Assembly (NCBI GenBank): GCA_947568835.1
Contig: OX387603.1
Location: forward strand, 18,686,651-18,750,650
From: Protonemura montana
Lineage: Eukaryota; Arthropoda; Insecta; Plecoptera; Nemouridae
DNA: 64,000 nt
Reading direction: 5' to 3'
The notes under the pieces are model-generated. The model saw nothing but the letters and a program-made list of their open reading frames with translations. It did not search any database and was not told where the DNA came from. Every line of letters starts with the position of its first letter. The stretch's first letter is position 1. The position numbers and the translations under genes are program-made. This document shows positions 32,601 through 48,900 of this stretch, piece by piece.

Positions 32601-35051
32601 CTACAGAGATGTTGTAGTCTGAAGTATTTTGTGTATCTGCTGTCGATACGGGCAGTGGCATTAGGAAATCTTTGAACGGTGCCACAATGGGTATCTCATT
32701 TTCAGCACTGACTTCATATCCTATTGGCAGTCCGGAAGTAAATAAAGTAAGGCTCTCTGTTGAAGTAATTGGATCTTGTGAATTGATAGCAGAATGGTCT
32801 TTCAATACAGATTTATCTAACCTAGAGCCAGTTTCCTTTCCAGTTGACTTGCGTTTTGTGAAGACAGTTGGACAAAGTTGAGTGTCTGCTATGAAGTCAG
32901 ATTGGCTGTTAGCACTATTATTTTCTTGTAACACTTGTTCAAGACTCTTAATCCCAAACAAGGAAGATAATGCGTCAGTTTCACTGCTTGTCTCAGAAAC
33001 CAGAAAAGAATCGACAAGTTTTTTTTGAACTTTCTTTAAATTATTTTTTCTAGTCTTTTTAGAGGAGGATAACTTGATAATGGGTGATTTTGGTGATTCA
33101 CACAGAGACCTTTTTGACAATTCATCGGTGTGGTAGAGTAAGGGAGAGTTCACCTTATTTGTTGGAGTGTACGGCGATGAATGGGACATTTTAGAAGCAT
33201 TCGACTTTTGCTGTTTACTTTGTCTATTAATTAATGGAGATGTTTCACGGTCTATCAATAAACTACAAGTTAAGATAGGCGATTCAGCCACAGAGTTAAC
33301 AAGAAACAATGAAGGTACACTTTTTACCCTTTTAGAAGTATTTCGCCGAATTGATTTTATTATTGGCGAAAGTTGTGTATTTTCTATGATGCTGTCAAAA
33401 TCACTCTCACTGGTATGTGAATCAATTGCCATTATTCCGAAAGGTTTTCTGGTATGTTTACTCTTGACCTTGGGTAATTTTTCTGCAGGAGCTGCAGCAT
33501 GACTGGTGTCACCAACAGATTTATCCAATTTCTTCATTCTATTACCAAGGCATAGGATAACTGGGGAGAGTTGTACGTTTTCTTCTTGACTTCTGCTTGA
33601 ATTAGATTCAAAATTCTTGGGAGACACCTGTGTATTACTGACACAATTTGAGAGCATTGTTGTTGCCCCAGTTTTTTCTATGTTAAGTTGCTTTGAAAGA
33701 TATTTCTCAGCAGATTTATTATTTCGGCCAATAATTGGAGATGATAAAATTTTGTTTCTTTTTCTCTTTAAACGTGAAATCTTGTGTAGTTTGATAATTG
33801 GAGAGGATTGCGTTGTGCAGCTTTCTGGCTCATTTATGCTGTCAATGTTTGACCCAAAAATGTCAGATTTTTCAATTCGTTTAACATTATTAAAATCACT
33901 TTCTTGTGAGCTTGACATAACAATGTTGCTACCATTCGAACTCACTTTTTCTGGGGTAACAAGTCCCAAGCACCCACTACTTGATGATGGCTCGTCAGAC
34001 ATTCCAAAAGTGCATGACTTTGCTGAATTGAGATGTAGCGTTTGTTTCAATAAGTCTTGAACGGAACTTTGACCTGGTGATAAAGCAACATACCCCATGC
34101 TACTGCTAGACGTCTCCGTATGTGAATTCTTAACTTCTTCCGTTCTCCCAGCAAGAAAGACGCATTCAAACGGTTCCTTCAAATCTGGAGTATTTTCTCT
34201 TTGTTCGTTGCTAACATTTACTTCAACTCCATCTAGACACTGACGTATTATTTTTGTCACTTTTGGAGTGACCCATTGCTGGTTCTTATGCTGTGTTACG
34301 ACACACTCATCAAAGTTAAGCTTTGTTTGAAGGCGGCTGTGTATTTTTCGCTTCTTCGGCTTCTTACTGGATGTTGATGCTGACGCATTAGCAACGTGGC
34401 TGTCATCATCGTTGCTTGACGAAGAACTCCACGACTCGATGACTGGCGGAGTTGTGGGTGTCTGACTTTCCGAAAAGAAGCAACCAGCTGCAGGCCATTC
34501 CTATAAACAAGTTAATCATCCAAATTGTATCAATCAATTGATCAACTAACAGAAAAGACATTATGTCTGTGTTAATAGGATTCACTCATGCTCATACCAC
34601 TCCCATCATATCCTCACACAATGCCTTATTCTTATGAGCCATTCTTGCATGAAGGAAATCAGTAGCTGGATGGCAGCACTTTCTGTTTCGGTACATTTAG
34701 CTTGTACCAATACGATTTTGAGATTAGATTTGAGAGATTGCTCTGACCGATGCGTGTCGACTATTATGAGTTGTTAAAGGAGTGTTGCTGTATTTCGTTT
34801 AAGTCGAATATTACGGTTGGTTCAGAAAAAAATCTCCAAGTGGTTCTTGGATTGATTTTTGGTCAATCGCACTGTTTTGATTGTGGTTCTTGAAAAGGTT
34901 GTAGCAGGTTATAGTAACCTAGAGCTTTTTCTATAGTTATAGCTATCGATCAAAGATGTAGCAAAAATACCAGTGATAGTTAATTGCTTGGTAGGTAAAC
35001 TTGCTGCGTAAGCAACAAAAATTCATTGCGTATTCGAAAACTTACCTCCAT
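29664..35051 (-). CDS. SPIDR: DNA repair-scaffolding protein SPIDR
   Basis: Six coding exons: 35051-35046 (ATGGAG only), 34500-30780, 30456-30266, 30046-29993, 29780-29664 make 1362 residues; the phases agree at every join. In vertebrates SPIDR links BLM and RAD51/FIGNL1 in homologous recombination in the nucleus. Recognisable blocks are the basic motif KKKKRLRKGGYAARLQNLLN (human KKKLLRGGLAERLNGL), IYPPWHTLTMP, a C4-like zinc motif after IMGVDEETAFEWLACVEC (Cys pairs CVEC and CNVC) and the end segment LGKQIGSIDCLVLQSV. The N-terminal half is disordered and S/T-rich, with about eight SP(I/V/L)(I/L) motifs. Exon 2 (3.7 kb) is unusually long. The two-codon first exon is inferred from a good donor and phase. 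Five exons are certain in frame; the list has five segments. Confidence 0.88.
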
Positions 35052-35654
35052 TAATCTGCTTTGAAGTTATAAGTTATTATATTAGATACGACGCTTTGGC
35101 TACGAGCGTCCCCATGTGCGTACTGCAAAGTCTACGCGCATTGGCGCCATAAGTCAAGTGTCATTACGCCAGCTGGGTAGCGAATCATTAAATGTCAAAC
35201 TGAGGTTTGACATCATAATGCTGGAATTCTGCTTATCTTTTTACGTGTATTATTGATTTTCAATATTTATATCTAAATTAATTGCTGTTCATGAAATATA
35301 TTGAAGGTGGGTAATTCATTAAATTGGATGTGTAGACAGACGATAAAGCAATAGAAGCGTTATGCCCAAAGTAGTTAAGCTAACCTTAAAGTTGCTCATC
35401 TCTGGGTGTGGTAGTTATTTGTAAAACTAGTAAAACTATGAAAAACCATTTTTCGAATTTAAAATTCTGATTGGGAAAGTATTAAGCGAAAATTATCTTA
35501 TGTGAAAATTTGGATCATTTTACTATTTCGTTTTTGATATGTAATTGTGTCTTGGGAATCTGTAACGTAAACTTGTTGAGTCCTCAGATTTGGCTCAAAT
35601 ATTATAAGGCTCATATGCATTGTCTCGTTAGAACATCAAACTTGAGCTTACAAC
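35052..35654. promoter_or_regulatory. Divergent SPIDR/MTMR2 promoter region
   Basis: This 603-bp stretch separates the start codons of SPIDR (-) and MTMR2 (+) and must hold both leaders and promoters, unless a non-coding exon lies further away. It contains a GC-richer patch with CGCGCATTGGCGCCAT at about 35136-35151 (E2F-like TTGGCGCC) and a perfect stem ATGTCAAAC-TGAG-GTTTGACAT at 35192-35213. No TATA box is obvious. Confidence 0.45.
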
Positions 35655-39824
<4,170 letters not shown>

Positions 39825-42800
39825 CAACGTGTCAACAAACCAAAAATCTGTTAGCCTTCGATAGTTCCATTAAGAGTCGTTCACCGAACCATCTTATTCG
39901 ACAGCGTCGCCTGGATCTTTGATTGTTAGTCACTTGCAACTCGATTGTCAACGTAGGCACCTAAATTTGTGGAACGGTTTTTACTGTGCGCGTGTGACCA
40001 CAAAATATCTTATGTATACATTTTTACATAGAAATGTTATCGTTTTCATTTAACTTTTTTTTTGTACTGTGGTCATGGTTTCTTACGTATTTTATGAGCT
40101 TCATCAACATTTGAACAGTGATTATTATGTCCTCTGACTTACTCAAAATGTGTCAAAATGTGCAAAGTGAATACAAAGTTCGAAGTGCTAAACCTCCGAC
40201 AGAGGTCGTGTTCCATAATTCTCCATTATTTATAGTTGGTACAACTTTTCTTGTTAAATGAAGACTTACAACTCACTTGCAATGCTTAAAATTTTTTTTC
40301 CAAAGAAATTGGAATCTTATTTTGAAGGGTATCATCACAAACAATTATTTAAGTATTTCTATTCAAGCCAGTTAGTAGTTAATGAAGATCTGCCTGTCGT
40401 TCAGTGAGCAATCGCGATGCAGAAAAGCAGCCCAGTGTTTGGAGGGCTTCGGCGGAATATCATCATTTAAAGAAATGTTATGTACATAAAACTTGTCAAT
40501 CATCTGTCCATGGGCTGTCAACGAGCCAGTGTGAGATTGAAAGTAAGCCAGTTACCTATTCATACATGTAATAAATATTAAGCACATGGTAAGTAATTTT
40601 GTGTAACCTGACATGTCAATATTTACAGATATAAAGTTACAGTAAAATTAACTTAACACTTATTTCTTATGTCATTGTTGCAGCTGGTACACAATTAAGT
40701 GTATGCATTGCTAAAGCTATTAATAGGTACATTTACTTTTACTACAGAGAAATGGATGTGATGTCGATACGATATTTTTTAAGCTTGTTGATTTTTTGAA
40801 GTCGCCTTCTATAAATAATATTCGTTGTGAGTAAAACCAATTGCTATTAAGTTTCAACGGAATTTACGTTACGAACTGTACATTCTAACAAAATATTGTG
40901 GCGTATTCAACGTTGCACGTCCCACCAATTGCTACAAAGTGGATAGGCTAGCGGCTTGCGATTGCTTTAAAGATAGCATTCTGACACGAAAGCTGTTCTG
41001 TTATTAATCAAAATATAATGTGGGTCACGTATGAAAGTATAATAGTGTATATCATAAAAATATAACAGAAAATTAACACATGAGCTGAAAATTTTGTTTA
41101 TATTTACCATGTAACTGGTATTAAATAAACATATTTTTGTCTGAGAACCGTCACATTGGAAAGTCTAATTTTCTTCCCTGTACATCAATCACCTTTTTTA
41201 ATGAAACGGTTTAGGTAGACTATTGTACAATCGAGTTTATAGATAACGTCAAGAGTTCCAGCGTTAATGTTAAACATTCTGCCTAGCAAACAAGCCAGTA
41301 CACCTGGTAATGGAAGAAATTCAGATTCTTAATGTGGATATAATGCATGGATGCATGGATACTTGGATTATAATATTATCTTTGGGTATGTGTATATCAA
41401 CTGTTGAGGTTATCCATTGAGATAATAAAGATTAGTTGAGTCCTAAATGCGAGTAATCTGCAAGAAATAACAAAATTCAATTTGTTAACACTTGAAATGG
41501 CTGTGACTCCAACTAGAAATATCCATCAGTTTTATCAGTAGGGTAGTCAATAGGCAGCCCCTCTAAATAAGAGCAATGGTAGTACAATCATACGGATCAT
41601 TGTTGAGTACAGACCAAAATTGACTGTGCATTATTGAAAAGTGTATTACCAACGGTATTACGTAGCATCAGGTCCCATAATCTTCATGAGATAATATAGT
41701 TCTGTGGAATTTAAAAAGAGGGAAAGAGACACAAATATTTTGAGTTTTTCAAGATGATTAGAAGGTAATTCTAGGTGAATTCAATGTGATATCCTTCAAT
41801 GTGTGAAGGAATTCATTTCTCTAAGGTGATACATCTGTGGTAATACTTCTTGGGTGGCACTACGTCAGCCGCTTAATGGACCGTTATCTGTATTGCTATC
41901 AAATATAAGGGCAACCTAGGTTACCCTCCGAAATCTTTTTATACAATCTTAACCCAGTGAAAGCACCCAATGTGTTCTTTATCTAATCTGAATGAGGTTA
42001 TTTTATCTGTATTTATCATTCACCAAGAAATTTATTTATTTTGCTTAGCTTTGGTACGAATAGCAAAAGTAAGAAAATTACATTCCAGCTCAGCAATTTT
42101 TAAATAAAATCAACAGCATTTCTCAATTAAAATGCACAATAGTACGGGTATGGAAATCTTGGTGCTCATTTCCTTTTGATTTCAGTGCTTGAGCTGTATG
42201 TTGACTTGAGCATTACTAATAAAAAATGTAACTTATATCTATTATTCAACAATCACATTCTTGCTTGTGAGGAATGAAGCAACAACTTAACTTTAAAAAG
42301 TAAAATACTACATTTACGTAAATTAATTTTGGTTAGCTATTCCATCTTTGGATTGAGAAAGGGACATACAAATATTATGTAGCTCTTGGATCAAACAAGT
42401 GCCACTACAATGTAGTTGTGATACAAGATTGTAGGTATGTAGCATAAGGGGGGAAAACAAGCCGCACAACAAATGAGATGCTGGGACAACACACTTGTCT
42501 CACCTCATCAGTCTTCTTAAATATTATTTTTATAAATTAAATGATCTTAAAAAATAAGGCGCCACGAAAAAATGATAACTTACTATGCAAATCAAGCCTG
42601 ACACTAGGGTTAGCACATTTTATCGTAAGGCCACGTAGATGAAATAAAGTGATCACTCTTCATCAATAAGTATATCAAAACTTTTTTTCTAAAATAGAAA
42701 GCTAAAAACTCAACTCTGTTTCAGGTCCGCATCCAGTCAGTCTTGCAAAATCAGTTCCATACTTTCTAAATCTTTGGCAAGACACAAACACAGCATTCTC

Positions 42801-42909
42801 GACATGATGACTGAATTGGCACAAAAGTTGTCAAAATAATAGTTGCCAGTCCTTCATTGCCAATTCAAAAAAAGTCAAAGCGTTAGAGCGGCGCTCCAAT
42901 AGTGGCACT
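39825..42909. other. MTMR2 3' UTR and convergent spacer
   Basis: The first ~1.3 kb is probably the long MTMR2 3' untranslated region, with AATAAA at 40570-40575 and 41124-41129. The rest belongs to the spacer and the 3' untranslated region of the SLC44 gene, which ends at 42910 on the minus strand. It is AT-rich. A dispersed repeat lies at about 41452-41545; no gene is seen. Confidence 0.55.
41452..41545 (+). repeat. Dispersed ~95-bp repeat, copy 1
   Basis: AGTAATCTGCAAGAAA, then TTGTTAACACTTGAAA and GTGACTCCAACTAGAAAT, matches 45786-45880 with about 80 percent identity by eye. It has no coding potential or terminal repeats in view. Confidence 0.55.
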
Positions 42910-45900
42910 TCACTTTGCCTTCTTGTTTTTCTTATCGAGGATTTTACGCAGTGATTTCGACATGAAGTACGGCTTTTCGATGGAGCCATCATTTCTTTCA
43001 CTATCTTCAACTGCAATCACAAAATAACTCAATAGAACATTGTTTGACAGATTTTCTCTAAAAAAGTAGAGGTTAACTCACTGAAAAATGATATCGTTGG
43101 AAAACGATTACATGGAACGCTTAAAACAGAAAATCAGAAAATGCTATCAGCCAGAGAATGCCTAAACTTTTCTGGCAACCTTATTACAGGAATTACTTGG
43201 TTAACTAATTCATTAACTTACGTTAAACTGTGGAGAATAATGATTGTTAAATGACTTAGATAAATTTCAATGAAAAACTGAACAAGTCAACTGTACAAAA
43301 ATAAGTCCAGTCACAGAACACTTACGGAAGCACAAGAATAGCGTATCGACGGCCATCTCGTAAACGCCAAAGAAGATAGTGGCGATGAAATATGTCCCGA
43401 ACGCTACCACGAAGACGGGCATGAGCGAGTAGTTAAGTGTGGGCACATCGAGCCCGTCCACTGGCACTTCGATGGTGCCGTCGAAGAGGAAAAATGCCAG
43501 TGCGCAGACACCAGCCGTAATCAGCAGCTTGCCCAGGAGCAGCAGGAAGTCCGTTACCTAGAGACAAAGACAGATGCAATGATGGCGCTGGGAAAATGTG
43601 CCTACGTACACATGTACGGTGTGGCCGTGAATTTTAGATGACTGGTGAACATTTTTCTTTAATCACTGGGACACATTAAGTAATATTTTTTTTCACCCCT
43701 TTAGGTATTAAAGTGCAATTTAGCTATATTTCTTCCCAATTAAGCCAATTGATGGAAATACGGAATGGTATTGAGGTACGGTTTGATGTATGTGTTGGGA
43801 ACAGTTCCAAAAAGACCATTGGCTTTTGGTAAAAGTTCTAAAGACGTTTTTTTTTAGGACTAAAAAGTCATCAAACAAAACAAAACTTATACCAACACAA
43901 AAAGTATATGAAAAACATAATTTTTGAAGGGAAATTTGCTTCGAAATGTACTCTCAACTTGAGGCTGATCAGATGGCTTAGTACCAAACCATGACAACCA
44001 CGCAGTGATTACCATTGGGTTTATGTGGCATCTTCCGGTGTCATTACCTTATCGAGAACGAAGACCCTGACAACGTTCCTCATGAGAAGATTGAACGCGT
44101 CTTTGGCAGAAGAACAAAAGTTTTTCCCGTGTACGGCGCACATGATGTATGCATTGCGGTTGATGAACTTGATGAAGTTTTCAAGGCACCAGAAGAAGCA
44201 CTTGCAGCAACACAACAGGCACTTGACAAATGAGTTGTCGTACTTCTTCAGCTGGTTGTCGATAAATTCTAGCAGCACACGGATCATGCGACAGATCGCG
44301 AGGATCAGCGACCCAAACGCAACCGTTCCCAAATTGTATCTAAAGGATAATTTTAAAAAATTATTAAAACATGTGACAAAGAACATCATAAGACTTTGTT
44401 AAGGTGTTTTTTGGTTGATGGATTAATAACTTATGGTATAAGTTGGTCATCTTTATCAGTAACTTTAAGCGCTTTAAGTAAGAAGTTCTGATTTATTAAC
44501 ATGTAATATTTTTATGTTATCTTCCTACATGGTCTTTTGAGACACTAATAAAACATAAAAACATAAATAAATTTGTCACATGGCATCGATAACTTGAAGT
44601 ATTAAGCGCATGTCATGCAAATTCAAATTCATGTCAGAAATACTACCAAAAAAGCAATCAATTTAACTGGAGCAAAGTGGATAAAAACTTACCAGTTTGC
44701 CCTTTAATTGGCTTCTAGCATGCAATTTAAAATAATATTTTCTATGAACTAGCTCTAAAGTTAGCGAAAAAGCTCCTACCTGAATGTACGGCCTATTGCT
44801 TCGGTGAGAGTAAAGAAAGGAACGTCGCTCTTCTTGTATGTCCAGTACCAGGTAGCAAATGTTGAGGCCAGGATCATTTCTCCAATCGCAGACACAAAGA
44901 ACAACGCCCAGAAGAAGCCAAACAGATTGACTGCTTGCAGGTAATCAACGTACCCTTCCGTCATGAATCGGTAGAACCGGCATTCGCCATCACCACAACC
45001 TGGCTGTGTCTTACAGTTGCTATTGAATTGTTCCATGTTGCAGATAGAGCCACTCTGAAAAGTAAGACAGTTTGGTTTGGTATTTGTATTTGAAACAGCT
45101 TATGTAACCTCTTCAAGTTAAATTGTTATCAAAACCTTTATTAAAACTAGTAGCATCGACAAACCATACCCGTTATTAGCAAATAAGGGTGCTCAAAACG
45201 TCTACGTTAAAGAAACAAAAACAAAATTAAATAAATCATTTGCTTCAAATCAGTTGTCTGATCAGTTGCTTATAATCATCTCCTGAGCATATAAATTGTA
45301 CGAGGCTGTCATAATGGTCCAATTATTGATAAAGCTTACCTCGTAAGTGACTCCATCGCAAACGCAAGGCGTTACAGTTGTGTTGTCGATTCCCGTCACC
45401 TTGAATACTTCTTTGCCCGAGCCGGCAAGGAACAGGATCAGAGTGACTGTCCATGCTATCACAAGGCATTGCATCACCCACGGAATCAGCGGGAAGAACA
45501 GAGTCGATTTGACGCTCCCAACGGCTCTAAAAGTAACATTGAAATTCTACTGAAATTTTTGTCATCATTACAGCGTAGTAACAACGAGTTTATTGGTGAA
45601 ATCAGATGGACAGTGTTAATCTTAAACTTTCTGCTGATCAATCGAGCCAGCAACACTTGGTAAGGGTAAATGCTACCTGATAGCGCATGCGGCCGTCCTA
45701 ACCAATTACGACTCAAAATATTGATACATGTATAATAATCATTGTTATCAGCATTAAAAAGGATTAATCAAGCTTAAACCAGTCTCTAATACCAGTAATC
45801 TGCAAGAAAAAAACCAGATTAAATTTCTTAACACTTAAAACAACGGTGACTCCACCTAAAAGCATCCTCAATTTGTATCGGTAAACTTACTTGCTGGCTT

Positions 45901-48900
45901 CTCCAATCAGGGCAATTGCAATCCTGATTCTAGTCCTCAGGAAGATTGTGAGCAGGAATACTATGAGAAGGATGATGCTTGCAATGATAAGGAATGCAAG
46001 CCACGTTTCTTTCATGCTCAGCAGGGCTTTTGCCTGATCTTCTAGATTCAGTCCTGAACTGCCCGAAATAACCGGCGGATTTTTTCGCAGCTGGTCGTAT
46101 TTGTGCCAACATTCGTAAATGCCTGTCATTTTCAAAAAAAAAAAATGTATGTGTTCAACCATCACTGTTCACCAATAGGATAAAAGTACATTAATTAAAA
46201 CATTTTTACTTGCAGGCTATGAGAGGACAAAGTCAATTTCAAAATTTGCCAAAATATCGCCTATCAACGTCAAAAAAGTAGCTGATGCAACAAATAGTTT
46301 GAAATTTACTAGTAACAGTGGACACAAAATCCCCATCATGGTAATGTGTAACGGATCTCTAAAATACTCACAGTAGCCTAACATCACGTGAACTCCCAAG
46401 AGCGAGATCCAGACCATGACGCCGGCAAACCACCTCATCAGAACGATGAAAATAAGGCACGCCACCATCGCCACTACCAGCAAGATTACGATCCAATACC
46501 AACTCTTTGCAAGATCGTCAACTATCATTTGGCCGATCTGGGGGAGAATACATCCACTTGTTAGTTTGAGATGCAAGTTAACTCTAGAAATGAGTCAAAT
46601 AGTTTTACATAAAAAACATGGATTTCACTTAGGTTTCACAGGATGATTCTGTAAAAATATTATTTCTATTTATTTCTTACTATTTATTTGTGACCTATTC
46701 CATCCATTTATTTACTTGTGGCTGTGCTTGTGGCCTATTTATTACTATTATATGTTTTGGTTACTTAACTAGGTTTATCTCTGTCAGTAGCCAATTAAAA
46801 GTAATTTAATACAATCTGCCTTACGCAGCATCTTACTGGGCGGCATTAAGCTACTTGCATAAAGAATTTCTTAAACATAATATACACCTTGTAATTTGAC
46901 TAGGTCCAAGCAGTAAGTTTAAATTATTTACTTTAAAAAAAAATGTATGTATAATATACACAATGCATATTTCTGTGGTATTGTTAAAAGCACCATGCAG
47001 ATTTGAATTGATAGCTGGCGATGTGGGTCTCGACAAGATGCACTGAGCCTCCCAGAAAAAGTAAGAAGTTATTTAAAAAATATTAATAAAGCATTAGAAT
47101 ATTTTCATTTCTTCCAGAGACATGGTTACCAAGAAGTAAAATGTACATGCCTTAAAGATTACCATTGTAAACAAAAAAGTTTATAGACCTTCATATTTGG
47201 TTTATTTTACTGAAAAGCTGCATAGATGGTTAGTTAGTTTGAGCCTACTAAATTTTATAATTAAAATTTCTTAAAAATTGAAAAATAATTGTTAAGACTT
47301 TTGAATAAAGCAAAAATCCACGCAAAAATACTACAACCATTGAAACCTACCTCTCTGGCGTTAGCTAAAGCACCGACAAACTCGGTAGACTTAAGTATGT
47401 CATCCAAAGAAACGGGAATCTTGATATTGTTGATATAAACATCTTGTCCAGAGGAAACAATCTCAGTCGGATTGGGAACGCATCGACCCGAAACTGTGCA
47501 GGCAAAAGCAAATATCCACGCCTAGTGTGAAAGAATGTTGTGACTCTAGAGTAGTGACTCAAGAGTGGTGAGCATGCAGTGAGTTGATGCTCTCAAGACC
47601 AAAAATGTATTTTGAGGGTTTGTAAAATATGTATTTAGTAACCAATTGTAATATGTTGAAAGTATAATGCAAAAACGGTGCCAAAAGGAAGGCAATTTGT
47701 TGTGGTGGAGAAGGAAAGAGAGACAGAGCGCTACTTATCAGAGAAGAAAATTGGCTTTGCATGGTGCTCTTGTCGAGAAATTTCCATACTATCTGAGAAT
47801 TTAAAGTTTTAGCATGATGCCTTTGTCTCTAGCAATGACAAAGGCAACATGGCTGAAATATCTTAATTCTTGGGAGTTCTAGACATTTCTTGTCAAGTGC
47901 ACCACACGTTTTCAATTTTCTTCTCCGGTCAGTTGCGCTTCCTCTCTCTTTCCTTCTTCACCACAAAAAAATGTTGAAAGTTTTTTTATTTTCACATCAC
48001 AAAAGATTTCAAAACAATGTTATTTATAAAAATTGTAAATAGGGAGATAAGAGTTTCTTGGTCTGTAAAATGATCCAATAAAAACTGCAAAATATCCTCG
48101 TACTTGTTTTTGAAATTATAAAAATGACTGAAAACGTGAAAACAGAAGCGATAAAAAAAGCGGACAAAACGTAGATCCGATCACAAACAAAAATTTTACA
48201 AATTAGATAAGCATGGGTGCAAAATGTTTTTAAAAACTTTTAAGATTGGTAATTAAGTCAAAATTTTACTCTCCGAAGCATGCACTGTAAAATATATCGA
48301 GGTATGGACCCAAAAAAAAAACTCAATTGCAAAATAGCACACAAGAAACTACAGTTTAGTAATAGTCAACAGTGTTTTGTGATCCTGTTCTAAGCATAGG
48401 TGTAGCAAATATTTTTTATCTTTGTGTATGTGTGTAGTTACATTGCAATTTTAAAATGATGTGATTAGTTTTGTGAGCAGGCACATTCCCCAAGGGCAGA
48501 TTTGTGACAGAAATGTGATAGAAAAGCAGCTCAACACCTGATGTAAGAGGATCACCCTGGGCCTTCCCATTTGAGACAGATCTGCTGCCCTTTGTTCAAT
48601 TTCAAGAAACACCCCAAAAGACATACTCTGCAATGTATCCCGTAAACCGCTTCTTCCCATTTGACGCTCACTCTGAGTACATTTGCTTTTGTTCTGTACA
48701 ATTTGGGAAATTGAACAAGACAACGGACAATTTTCTAATTGAGCAATATTGTCACTTGTCAAGAATAAATTTGATGCAATGAATGTTGCCCAAATATATT
48801 ATAATTAAAAGCATGATGCAAGGCTATTAAAGCACCACATTTATAAACCAACACCAACAGTAAATAACTTAATGCAATACAATTTCGTTTGATGGTAAAA

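Noticed and set aside
44025..44402. A 125-codon plus-strand frame
   Set aside because: It lies opposite the SLC44 exon 44339-44048.
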